Below are positions 1 through 9,158 of a DNA stretch of 55,317 nt, one piece after another (position 1 is the first letter of the stretch; every line of letters begins with the position of its first letter). The position numbers were made by a program, and so were the translations under genes. Source of the DNA: an uncultured Nitrosopumilaceae archaeon (GTDB lineage Archaea > Thermoproteota > Nitrososphaeria > Nitrososphaerales > Nitrosopumilaceae); the NCBI GenBank assembly GCA_937897875.1, contig CALCPD010000026.1, positions 1 through 55,317 on the forward strand. Direction: 5' to 3'. The notes under the pieces were generated by a model, which had not been told where the DNA came from, searched no databases, and saw only the letters and a program-made list of their open reading frames with translations.

Positions 1-148
1 TGGTGTAGAGCCTTTTGGAAGTGTAGGTTTTGGTTTAGCTGTTTCAGCTGGTTTTGGGGCTTCCTTTGGTTTTGGTGTAGAGCCTTTTGGAAGTGTAGGT
101 TTTGGTTTAGCTGTTTCAGCTGGTTTTGGGGCTTCCTTTGGTTTTGGT
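1..148. repeat. Tandem direct repeat, 72-bp unit (24 aa, PKPTLPKGSTPKPKEAPKPAETAK), about 2 copies in window
   Basis: 'tggtgtagagccttttggaagtgtaggttttgg...' at 1 recurs identically at 73; similarity breaks near 149. Confidence 0.85.
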
Positions 149-252
149 GCAGGAGGATCCAATTGATCAGATAATTTTGATAATTTTGCCTCTAATTCTG
201 CAATCTTCTCTTCAAGATCTTTTTTTGTATTAGTTTTGCGCTTTGCTGCCAT
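1..252 (-). CDS. PA/PK-rich repeat protein, C-terminus beyond the left edge (partial); paralog of 932..1690
   Basis: Reverse frame opens at CAT 250-252: MAAKRKTNTKKDLEEKIAELEAKLSKLSDQLDPPAPKPKEAPKPAETAKPKPTLPKGSTPKPKEAPKPAE...; no stop before the edge; same N-terminus and repeats as 932..1690. Confidence 0.8.
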   Translation of the reverse strand, partial: MAAKRKTNTKKDLEEKIAELEAKLSKLSDQLDPPAPKPKEAPKPAETAKPKPTLPKGSTPKPKEAPKPAETAKPKPTLPKGSTP

Positions 253-382
253 TCATATAACTAATAATTTCATTGTTTATGTACATTTTGTTTAGAATTA
301 CATAAAAAAATAATTAATTATAAAAAAAATTGATTTAATTAATTAAATTATTGTAAATTTTATAAATTATTTTTTAAAACAA

Positions 383-589
383 TTAATCAGGTTCCCAAAA
401 TTGCATCACATACATACAATTGTTACAGCGCCACAACCTAACATGAATTCCATTTTCAGCATCTACAACATATTTCCCATTTTCTAATTTTATTACTTGA
501 GGAAAATAGCTTAATTCATTATTTTCAAGCCATTCATCTTCTTGACAATTAGGACAAGGGATTTTTGGAGCCATCACATACTTTAACAA
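383..589 (-). CDS. Small zinc-ribbon protein (CPNC...CNNC)
   Basis: 68-aa ORF with two CxxC pairs. Confidence 0.6.
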   Translation of the reverse strand: MLKYVMAPKIPCPNCQEDEWLENNELSYFPQVIKLENGKYVVDAENGIHVRLWRCNNCMYVMQFWEPD

Positions 590-619
590 AAAGAAGTTTA
601 TTACTTTTTTAAAAATTAA

Positions 620-835
620 TTATAATTTTAATCGTTTAGATTCAAGCTCTTGTTGTAAAAGAACAATTAACTCTTCAACAGTACAATGTTTTAATGAATC
701 AGGTAAGGAGTCAGGATTAAAAGATTGTAATTTATGGATTTTTTTTGAAATTAAAATTTTGACAAAACTAGGAATATTTTCATCAAATTTTTCATTTAGA
801 TAAGTAAGAATTTCATCAATTTCTTTTTGCTGCAT
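620..835 (-). CDS. Hypothetical protein, 71 aa
   Basis: Protein-like ORF in a gap with no competing ORF. Confidence 0.5.
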   Translation of the reverse strand: MQQKEIDEILTYLNEKFDENIPSFVKILISKKIHKLQSFNPDSLPDSLKHCTVEELIVLLQQELESKRLKL

Positions 836-931
836 TACAATTCCAAATTATAACGACATAATAAATTTAAGAAGAACAAATACAATCAGAATTAAGATAG
901 AATAAAAATATAAAATAAAGGGTATTATGAA

Positions 932-1690
932 TTAGAAACCTTTTGGTAACGAACCTTTTCCTTTAGCTTTCATTTCTGAAGCATAGGATTCTTTTGCCAA
1001 TTTTTCTGCTTCCTTTGGAGTTAATTTAGGAGCTTCTTTTGGTTTTGATTGTACACTAAGACCATCAACAGTCATAGCTACACCGCTGAAACTTCCAAAT
1101 GTTTTATCTGCTGGATGATATGCCATTCTGGCTCTTGTTGCAAAGTATTGGTTAGATACTGCTGTATAACCAGTAACTGTTGCTTTTTGATCATTCCAGT
1201 TTTTAGTTGGAACTTTTCCTACAGGTGCAGTGCCTCTAACAAAGTATCTGTTAGGTGCTGGTGTGTATCCAGTAACTTTTGCTCTGTACTGATGGAAATC
1301 AGTCATTGGAGCAGTCATGTATGCATTTTCTAATGCATCTTGAACAGTTGCTGGTGCTGCTTTAGTTTCAGCTGGTTTTGGAACCTCTTTTGGTTTTGCA
1401 ACCTCTGTTGGTTTTTCAAATCCTTTTGGCAACGTACCTTTTGGTTTGGTTGTTGCTGCAGGTCTCTCAGCTGGTTTTGGAGCTTCTTGTGGTTTTGGTG
1501 TAGAACCTTTTGGCAAAGTTGGTTTTGGTTTAGCTGTTTCAGCTGGTTTAACCTCTGCAGGTTTAACCTCTGCAGGTTTAACCTCTGCAGGTTTTGATGT
1601 TAGCTGATCAGATAATTGATTTAGTTTTGCTTCTAATTCGGCAATCTTGTCTTCAAGATCTTTTTTTGTTTGCTTTTTAGCAGCTGCCAT
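932..1690 (-). CDS. PA/PK-rich repeat protein with N-terminal heptad-like segment and LPKG motifs
   Basis: 252-aa ORF; KKDLEDKIAELEAKLNQLSDQL, PAEVK x3, repeated LPKGS/LPKGF; paralogous to the left-edge CDS. Confidence 0.8.
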   Translation of the reverse strand: MAAAKKQTKKDLEDKIAELEAKLNQLSDQLTSKPAEVKPAEVKPAEVKPAETAKPKPTLPKGSTPKPQEAPKPAERPAATTKPKGTLPKGFEKPTEVAKPKEVPKPAETKAAPATVQDALENAYMTAPMTDFHQYRAKVTGYTPAPNRYFVRGTAPVGKVPTKNWNDQKATVTGYTAVSNQYFATRARMAYHPADKTFGSFSGVAMTVDGLSVQSKPKEAPKLTPKEAEKLAKESYASEMKAKGKGSLPKGF

Positions 1691-1786
1691 TAATTTTGAT
1701 GCCTAATTCGGGGTTTATGTACATTTGGTTTGAATTTCATTTGCAAAGATCATCAATTTTATATGTTAAATAACATACAATGAATT

Positions 1787-2161
1787 ATGGATGACTTTGA
1801 AAAGGAGTACCCAGATTTTGACTGGAAAAATACACCAGCATACAAACATCCAGGAGGCAGAAATTGTCCATGCCCTAAACATGAATACATCAGAGAGCAA
1901 ATCAATTTTACAAAACAAGTAAATCAAAAAGGAAAAGAACCATCCAAAGTTACGCTAAAATTTTGTCCAGACCACTATAGAGTATATTTGGATGAAGTAA
2001 TCCCAGCAATGCCATTAAAATATAGAATTTTAACTAAAATTGCTTTAAAATTAGGTGCAATTCAAATTGAGCAATTAAAATACATGGAGTCAGAATTATG
2101 TTTTTACTGTAAATTTGGTTCTGGTGGTCATGATAAAAAAACAGAATTACCACCAATGTAG
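1787..2161 (+). CDS. Conserved-looking hypothetical protein, Cys/His-rich
   Basis: 124-aa ORF with CPCPKH, CPDH and CFYC motifs. Confidence 0.6.
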   Translation: MDDFEKEYPDFDWKNTPAYKHPGGRNCPCPKHEYIREQINFTKQVNQKGKEPSKVTLKFCPDHYRVYLDEVIPAMPLKYRILTKIALKLGAIQIEQLKYMESELCFYCKFGSGGHDKKTELPPM

Positions 2162-2221
2162 ATAATTGTAAATTTTAAAAAACCTAGTTAAGCTTATACC
2201 TGATTTAAGAGGAGTTTGAAT

Positions 2222-3664
2222 ATGCCAATACAAGATACTCAAGAGTTTATCATTGAACTTGAAAAACAGGGTGAACTAAAAAGAGTAAAAACAGAAGTAG
2301 ATCCAGATTTAGAAATTGCAGAAATCTTAAGAAGAGAAATGTATTCAAATGGTCCTGCAATTCTTTTTGAAAATGTTAAAGGTCACACCATTCCAGTTTT
2401 AGGAAATGCATTTGGTTCAATGAAAAGATTAGAGATTGGACTTGAAATGACAGACTTTACAGAAATTGGACATCGAATTACAGATATGACTAAAATGGAC
2501 ATGCCATCAGGTATACTAAATAAAATTAAAAAACTACCAGAGCTTTCAAAAATGACAGCTTCATTTCCCAAATCAGAATCTAAAGGATTAGTTACAGAAG
2601 TTACATCAACAGATGCATCATTTGACGATTTACCAATTATAAAATCATGGCCTAATGATGCAGGTCGTTTCATAACATTAGGATTAATTGCAACAAAACA
2701 TCCAGAAACAGGAGTAAGGAATTTAGGAGTTTATAGAATGCAAATCATAGACAAAACACACGCATCTATGCATTGGCAAAAACACAAGAGAGGTGCAAAT
2801 CACGGAGATATTGCAAAAGACAAAGGAGAGAAAATTCCCGCGGCAATAATTTTTGGAGGGGAACCCGCAACAGTATTTTCATCAATTGCACCAGTTCCAG
2901 AAGGATTAGACAAATATCTATTTGCAGGAATTACAAGAAAAGAGGGAATTAAGACAGTAAAATGTAAAACAATTGATTTAGATGTTCCAGCAAATGCTGA
3001 AATTGTTTTAGAAGGGTATGTGGATCCTGCAGACATAAGAGACGAAGGACCATTTGGAGATCATACAGGATATTACACACCAGTTGAACCATATCCAACA
3101 TTCACATTAACAGGAATTATGAGAAGAAAAAATCCAGTTTATGTCACTACAGTTGTAGGTAAACCAATTCTTGAAGATGCATATATTGGAAAAGTTATCG
3201 AACGTTCATTTTTACCTCTTGTTCAAATGTTTCATCCAGAAGTAGTAGATTTCAGTATGCCAGCTGCAGGTTGGTTCCAAGGCTTTGCAGTTATCTCAAT
3301 TAAAAAACGATATCCAGGACAAGCAAAAAAAGTTATGATGGGTTTATGGGGGATGGGGCAATTATCACTTACAAAGATGTTTGTTGTAGTAGATGAAGAC
3401 ATCAACGTACATGATATGGATGATGTGATATGGGCTATCACCACAAGATCAGACGCAGCCAGAGATACAGTAATAATCAACAATGCACCTACAGATACAC
3501 TAGATCCAGCATCACCATTAGTCAATTTAGGATCTAAGATGGGAATAGATGCAACTCAAAAAACAAGAGAAGAGGGATACATGAGAGAAATCCAACAGCA
3601 AGTAAAAGTGGATGAGAAAACAAAGAACCTGGTTGATTCCAGATGGTCAGATTACGGATTATAG
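2222..3664 (+). CDS. ubiD: UbiD family decarboxylase (menaquinone-type candidate)
   Basis: Full-length UbiD-like sequence (EGPFGDHTGYYTPVEPYPTFTLTGIMRRKNPVY); ATG at 2222 preferred over TTG 2216. Confidence 0.88.
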   Translation: MPIQDTQEFIIELEKQGELKRVKTEVDPDLEIAEILRREMYSNGPAILFENVKGHTIPVLGNAFGSMKRLEIGLEMTDFTEIGHRITDMTKMDMPSGILNKIKKLPELSKMTASFPKSESKGLVTEVTSTDASFDDLPIIKSWPNDAGRFITLGLIATKHPETGVRNLGVYRMQIIDKTHASMHWQKHKRGANHGDIAKDKGEKIPAAIIFGGEPATVFSSIAPVPEGLDKYLFAGITRKEGIKTVKCKTIDLDVPANAEIVLEGYVDPADIRDEGPFGDHTGYYTPVEPYPTFTLTGIMRRKNPVYVTTVVGKPILEDAYIGKVIERSFLPLVQMFHPEVVDFSMPAAGWFQGFAVISIKKRYPGQAKKVMMGLWGMGQLSLTKMFVVVDEDINVHDMDDVIWAITTRSDAARDTVIINNAPTDTLDPASPLVNLGSKMGIDATQKTREEGYMREIQQQVKVDEKTKNLVDSRWSDYGL

Positions 3665-4777
3665 GACACGAATAGGATTATAGAAATTATCTCGTTCTTC
3701 AACTTGATAACCAATTTGATGAATGGCATCGACAATAATTTTATCAGTTAATTCAGTTGAACGAGCCCCAGTACATGAAACAACTTCTTCTCCAATTAGA
3801 GTGCCACCAAAATCATCAGCACCATACTGTAAAGCAAGTTGTGCCATACCAACTCCATTAGTTAACCAAGAGGACTGAATATGCGGAATTAATCCATCTA
3901 GAACTAATCTAGAGATTGCAATCATTTTCAAAAGTTGAATTCCACCAGTACCATAATCAACAATACCTTCATCTTGCATCAAAGTATTATTTGGTTCAAA
4001 ATTCCAGGGAATAAAAGCCATAAAACCATTAGTTTTCTCTTGTAATTTTACAATTTTAGAAAAGTGTTCAACAATATCGTTATTGTTTTCAACACTTCCG
4101 TACATCATTGTAGCAGAACCAGGAATATTCATGGAGTGTGCCTCATCCATAATTCTAATCCAATCAGCACTAGAAATTTTCTTTGGACTAATAATTTCTT
4201 TAACAGAATCAGTTAAAATTTCAGCACCGGCACCAGGAATAGATTGTAACCCAGCATCCTTCAATCGAGATAAAATTTCTTTCGTAGAAGATTTTTCAAC
4301 TCTTGCAATCATATCAATTTCAGATGTAGAGAGTCCATGGACACCAATGGTTGGGAATTTTTTACGAATCATTTTGAATGCGTCTTCATAATATTCAATT
4401 TTTAAATTTGGATTATGTCCACCTTGAATCAAAACTTGACGGATTTTAAACATGTCATAAGATGTTTTAACACGAGTTTCAATTTCATCAAGAGATAAAG
4501 TGTAAGAATCTTCAGCACCAGGAGATCTGTAAAATGCACAAAATTTACAATCAGTAATACAAACATTAGTGTAATTCAAAATAATATTATTTACAAACGA
4601 GGCTTTATTTCCAAATTGTTTTTTTGTTAAATAACCAGAAACCAATCCCATTAAATGTACATCATCAGATTCTAAAAGTCTCAAAATATCCTTAGGTCCA
4701 GGCCTATTACCTTTAAGAGAATTTTCTAAAATATCTTTAATATCACTTTTTTGTATCTGTTCAGTAGTCTGACTCAA
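3659..4777 (-). CDS. mqnC: Radical SAM protein, dehypoxanthine futalosine cyclase (MqnC) family
   Basis: CITDCKFCAFYR radical SAM motif; GLQSIPGAGAEIL and FIPWNFEPNNT resemble MqnC/CofH family. Confidence 0.8.
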   Translation of the reverse strand: MSQTTEQIQKSDIKDILENSLKGNRPGPKDILRLLESDDVHLMGLVSGYLTKKQFGNKASFVNNIILNYTNVCITDCKFCAFYRSPGAEDSYTLSLDEIETRVKTSYDMFKIRQVLIQGGHNPNLKIEYYEDAFKMIRKKFPTIGVHGLSTSEIDMIARVEKSSTKEILSRLKDAGLQSIPGAGAEILTDSVKEIISPKKISSADWIRIMDEAHSMNIPGSATMMYGSVENNNDIVEHFSKIVKLQEKTNGFMAFIPWNFEPNNTLMQDEGIVDYGTGGIQLLKMIAISRLVLDGLIPHIQSSWLTNGVGMAQLALQYGADDFGGTLIGEEVVSCTGARSTELTDKIIVDAIHQIGYQVEERDNFYNPIRVL

Positions 4778-4923
4778 TTACCATTCATCCTTTAGAATTT
4801 CTATTTAATTCTTGATAGAAAGTACGATTAAAAATTAATGAAGAATTTGTGCTTAATTTTAAAGAAATGTGAGCATGAAAGAACACGTTATTTTTAAGTA
4901 GGGCTGAAAGAACAAAACAAAAC

Positions 4924-5706
4924 ATGGTATCAGCAAATGAAATTAGATTAAATCGAATTATGAGAAAGGGAAAGATGCTTTGTATTCCAATGGATCATGG
5001 AATTTCAAACGGACCTATTGAAGGTCTTGAAGATCCAGCTTCTACAATTTACAAATGTGAAGGACATGGACTAACTAGCGTAATTATTAACAAAGGAATT
5101 CTCAAATCACTACCAAAACCACCAAAAATTGGAACTTTAGTACATTTTTCAAGTAGCACTGCATTATCATTATCACCAAATCGAAAAATGCTCACAGGTA
5201 CTGTCAAAGAAGCAGTAGCATTAGGTGCAGATGGTGTTTCACTTCACATCAATATTGGAGGCAAAGAAGAACCAGAAATGTTAGAACAACTTGGAATGAC
5301 AGCAGATCAATGTCACAGATGGGGCATGCCACTTTTAGCAATGATGTATCCAAGAGGAGAAAACATTCCAAATCCACATGATCCAGAAATAGTAGGTCAT
5401 GTTGCAAGAATTGGTGCAGAGTGTGGTGCAGATATTGTTAAAACATTATACACAGGAGATATAGATTCATTTTCAAAAATTGTAAAAAGTACACCAGTTC
5501 CAATTGTAATTGCAGGAGGACCTAAAGCAAAAACAGATTTAGATATTCTTCAAATGACAGAAGATGCAATAACTGCAGGAGCTAAAGGAGTAACATATGG
5601 AAGAAATATTTTTGCACATAAGGCACCTGAAAAAATGGTTGAAGCTTTAGCAGAAGTAATTTTTAAAAAAGGAACTGCAAAGGAAGCAATGAAAAGAATT
5701 GAGTAA
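4924..5706 (+). CDS. 2-amino-3,7-dideoxy-D-threo-hept-6-ulosonate synthase (archaeal AroA')
   Basis: MLCIPMDHGISNGPIEGLEDP and class I aldolase-like TIM barrel; next to AroB'. Confidence 0.88.
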   Translation: MVSANEIRLNRIMRKGKMLCIPMDHGISNGPIEGLEDPASTIYKCEGHGLTSVIINKGILKSLPKPPKIGTLVHFSSSTALSLSPNRKMLTGTVKEAVALGADGVSLHINIGGKEEPEMLEQLGMTADQCHRWGMPLLAMMYPRGENIPNPHDPEIVGHVARIGAECGADIVKTLYTGDIDSFSKIVKSTPVPIVIAGGPKAKTDLDILQMTEDAITAGAKGVTYGRNIFAHKAPEKMVEALAEVIFKKGTAKEAMKRIE

Positions 5707-6760
5707 AACAAGAGAATTAATTATTTCACCGAAAGTAAATCAGGCACAATTAACAAAATTTTTACCACAATTGGAAGAGGAGGGAATTAAGACAGTATAT
5801 CTAGATCCAAAAAAATTAGGTAAGAGAAAAACAAAACTAAAAACAATTTCTAAATCAAATTCTTCAGACTATGTAGTATTAGAAAAAGAAGGAGCAAACA
5901 AGCCAAAAGGTAAAAAAATTGGAATTAAATTTGAAGTATTATCAAATTCAGATATAGAAGAGGTATTATCAATTTCAAAAAAAGGATTAGATTTTGTAAT
6001 CATAGAAGTAAAAGATTGGAAAATAATTCCATTAGAAAATATCATTGCCAAATTACACAAAATACATACAAAGATTTTTGCAATTGCAAGAACACCTGAA
6101 GAAGTACGAAAAATGTTTTCAATTTTAGAAGTGGGTGTGGATGGAGTAATTTTCAGTACATCATCAATTAATGAAGTAAGAGAAGCAATGGTCTATTTAG
6201 GAACTAGAAGTTTTGATATGAAACCTGCTAAAATACTTGAAATTAAAGAAGTAGGAGACGGTGAACGAGTATGTGTAGATACAGCATCAATATTACATAA
6301 AGGAGAAGGAATGTTAATTGGAAGTAGATCAAATTTCTTATTTCTTGTTCACAATGAATCAGTCGGTTCATCATTTACATCACCAAGACCATTTAGAGTA
6401 AATGCAGGTGCAGTTCACTGCTATACATTATCACCAGATGGAACAACAAATTACTTATCAGAAGTTGAAACAGGATCCGAAGTATTAATTTTAAATTCTA
6501 AAGGAAAGGCACGAAGAGCAACTGTAGGAAGAGCAAAGATTGAAAGAAGACCAATGTTAATGATAAAAGCTTCAGTAGGGAAAGAAATTGGAGGAATTAT
6601 TGCACAAGATGCAGAGACTATCAGATTTGTTAAGCCAAATGGACAACTTGTATCAGTAACACATCTAAAAAAAGGAGACATAGTAATGGCTCATTCAAAA
6701 CCTGCAACAGGTAGACATTTTGGAATGGAAGTTTCAGATGAGTACATACTAGAAAAATAA
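5699..6760 (+). CDS. 3-dehydroquinate synthase II (archaeal AroB')
   Basis: 353 aa, RPFRVNAGAVHCYTLSPDGTTNYLSE and operon context. Confidence 0.9.
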   Translation: MSKTRELIISPKVNQAQLTKFLPQLEEEGIKTVYLDPKKLGKRKTKLKTISKSNSSDYVVLEKEGANKPKGKKIGIKFEVLSNSDIEEVLSISKKGLDFVIIEVKDWKIIPLENIIAKLHKIHTKIFAIARTPEEVRKMFSILEVGVDGVIFSTSSINEVREAMVYLGTRSFDMKPAKILEIKEVGDGERVCVDTASILHKGEGMLIGSRSNFLFLVHNESVGSSFTSPRPFRVNAGAVHCYTLSPDGTTNYLSEVETGSEVLILNSKGKARRATVGRAKIERRPMLMIKASVGKEIGGIIAQDAETIRFVKPNGQLVSVTHLKKGDIVMAHSKPATGRHFGMEVSDEYILEK

Positions 6761-6761
6761 A

Positions 6762-7439
6762 ATGAAATACAAAACTTGTATATCAATTGCAGAAAGTTCA
6801 CCAAACAAAATTAAAATAAAATTAAAAGCAGCATTAAAAAAATCAGATTATACAGAAATTAGATTAGATTTTTTAAAAATGGAACAAGTTCCAAGTGCAT
6901 TAGAAATAATTAAAAAAGATCTAAATAGAATAGTTTGCACATTAAGACCAAAAACAGAAGGAGGTAAATTTTCAGGTACTGAAAAAGAGAGAATAGCCAT
7001 AATAAAATTAATTGCAGAATATAATCCATTTTTACTAGATATAGAATACAACACATTAAAGAAAAACAAAGAATTAGTAAAATATCTAAAAACAACAAAA
7101 ACAAAATTATTGGTTTCTTGGCATGACTTTAAAAAAACACCAAAAGATGCAGAATTAAAAAATCAAATCAACCAAATGAGTAAATTTTCATCCAATGTGA
7201 AAATTGTTAGTACTGCAAAATCAACAGAAGATGCAACTAGAATGCTAGAACTATACAGTAAAAAAGGAAAAAATAATCTAATTTCATTTGCAATGGGTGA
7301 TGCAGGCAGAATATCAAGGATTTTGTGCCTATATCTTGGCAGCCCATACACCTATGTGTCATTAGGAAAGGCAATAGCACCAGGTCAGTTTAGTGTAGAC
7401 GAGGTTAACAAAATCATCAATCTAAAAAAAAGTAAATAG
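6762..7439 (+). CDS. aroD: Type I 3-dehydroquinate dehydratase
   Basis: EIRLDFL, SWHDF and ISFAMGDAGRISR...GQFSVDEV motifs. Confidence 0.9.
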   Translation: MKYKTCISIAESSPNKIKIKLKAALKKSDYTEIRLDFLKMEQVPSALEIIKKDLNRIVCTLRPKTEGGKFSGTEKERIAIIKLIAEYNPFLLDIEYNTLKKNKELVKYLKTTKTKLLVSWHDFKKTPKDAELKNQINQMSKFSSNVKIVSTAKSTEDATRMLELYSKKGKNNLISFAMGDAGRISRILCLYLGSPYTYVSLGKAIAPGQFSVDEVNKIINLKKSK

Positions 7440-7482
7440 AAAATTGAGAGTTTAAATCAATCATATTACTCAAGAAAACAAT

Positions 7483-8304
7483 ATGGGAAAAAGTTTTGCA
7501 GTAATTGGAGATCCTATTGATCATTCTTTATCTCCAAATATTCACAGTGCAGCATTTAGAGAATTAAATTTGGATTCATCATATATTGGATATAGAATAC
7601 CAAAAGGGGAATTAGAAAGTGGTATCGAAGGATTAAAAAAAATTAAAATTAATGGATTCAACATTACCATACCACATAAAATAGAAATGATGAAATATTT
7701 AGATAAAATGGATGAGTCATGCAGTATTATTGGTGCAGTTAACACAGTTCTAAACAATAATGGAATGTTAAAAGGATACAATACAGATATGGATGGTTTT
7801 TTAGAACCACTATTCAAAAGAAACATCTCAATTAAAAATAAAAATATATTATTAATTGGTGCAGGAGGGGCTGCAAGGGCAATAGTTGCAGGGATGGCTA
7901 AAGAAAAAGCAGGAAATTTAGACATAGCAAATAGAACAACATTAAATGCAAAAAATTTAGCAGAATTTGCAACAAAGCTTGGACTAAAGACAAATACAAA
8001 AAAAATAGAAGAAGCAGATAAGCATATAGAAAATTATGACATAATTATCAATTCAACATCAATAGGATTGAAAAATGAAGAAAGCCCAATATCATTTGAA
8101 GGAGCAAATCAAAAAACAATTGCATATGATATTGTATACGCACCAATGAATACAGATTTTATTAAAAAAGCAAAAGAGAAAAAATTAGAAGTAATTTATG
8201 GATACGAAATGCTTCTAGGACAGGCTACCAGAGCATTTGAAATTTGGCACGAAATGAAAGCGCCTTATAATGCAATGAAAAAAGCATTGTTAGGAGGATT
8301 TTGA
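7483..8304 (+). CDS. aroE: Shikimate dehydrogenase
   Basis: VIGDPIDHSLSPNIHSAAF, NITIPHK, GAGGAARAI. Confidence 0.95.
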   Translation: MGKSFAVIGDPIDHSLSPNIHSAAFRELNLDSSYIGYRIPKGELESGIEGLKKIKINGFNITIPHKIEMMKYLDKMDESCSIIGAVNTVLNNNGMLKGYNTDMDGFLEPLFKRNISIKNKNILLIGAGGAARAIVAGMAKEKAGNLDIANRTTLNAKNLAEFATKLGLKTNTKKIEEADKHIENYDIIINSTSIGLKNEESPISFEGANQKTIAYDIVYAPMNTDFIKKAKEKKLEVIYGYEMLLGQATRAFEIWHEMKAPYNAMKKALLGGF

Positions 8305-9158
8305 TGGCAAAAGTAAAAGCTACCATCCATGGAGCAGTTTCCCTAGTAAGTGCAATAGCAAATAAAAAAGGAGCAACAGTAGGCATTTCATTAAAAGTTG
8401 AAGCCATAGTAGAAACATCTGAAGGTAAAGGAATCACAATTCAATCAGAAAACAAGAGTCTTAGCTCACGATTAATCAATAAAACAATTGAAAAAATTGT
8501 AACAAAAAAAGTTTTAGAGAAAAATAAAATTACAGTCACGTTAACCTCAGAAATCCCAACAGGGTACGGATTAAAAAGTTCCAGTGCAATATCATCAGCA
8601 GTTGCATTAGCATGTGCAAAAATATTCAAACCAAAATTAACAGATCATCAAATATTATTATCTGGAGTAGAGGCTTCAATTGAATCCAAAGTTAGCATTA
8701 CAGGAGCATATGATGATGCATGTTCTTGTTATTATGGAGGATTCAATGTAACAGATAATGGAAAAAGAAAAAGAATACAATTTGAAAAAGTACCAACAAA
8801 TTTGATTGCAGTTATATTTATTCCAAAAAATAGAAAAAGAGGCAATTTAAAAAAATTAAAAATATTGTCACCAATTTTTAATAATGCATGGGAATTAGCA
8901 AAAGAGAAAAAATATTGGGAATCTATGATAATTAACGGGTTAGCAACATCAACCATTTTAAATTCAGATCCCAAAATAATCGTAGACTTGATTGAAAAAG
9001 GAGCACTCGGGGCATCAGTTTCAGGAAATGGACCATCAATTGCGGCAATTGTAAAAAAAGAAAATGAATCCAATATTAAAAAAATATTTGGTGCACTAGA
9101 AGGGAACATCATAGTTTCAAAAATAAATAACAAAAAGGCAGAAGTACATGAACTGTAA
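8301..9158 (+). CDS. Archaeal GHMP-type shikimate kinase
   Basis: TSEIPTGYGLKSSSAISSAVALA GHMP motif; operon position. Confidence 0.9.
   Translation: MMAKVKATIHGAVSLVSAIANKKGATVGISLKVEAIVETSEGKGITIQSENKSLSSRLINKTIEKIVTKKVLEKNKITVTLTSEIPTGYGLKSSSAISSAVALACAKIFKPKLTDHQILLSGVEASIESKVSITGAYDDACSCYYGGFNVTDNGKRKRIQFEKVPTNLIAVIFIPKNRKRGNLKKLKILSPIFNNAWELAKEKKYWESMIINGLATSTILNSDPKIIVDLIEKGALGASVSGNGPSIAAIVKKENESNIKKIFGALEGNIIVSKINNKKAEVHEL

Noticed and set aside
1049-1597. Plus-strand ORFs 1049..1333 and 1340..1597 (Cys/Trp/Phe-rich)
   Set aside because: Antisense shadows of the PA-rich repeat gene; composition is an artefact of the repeats.
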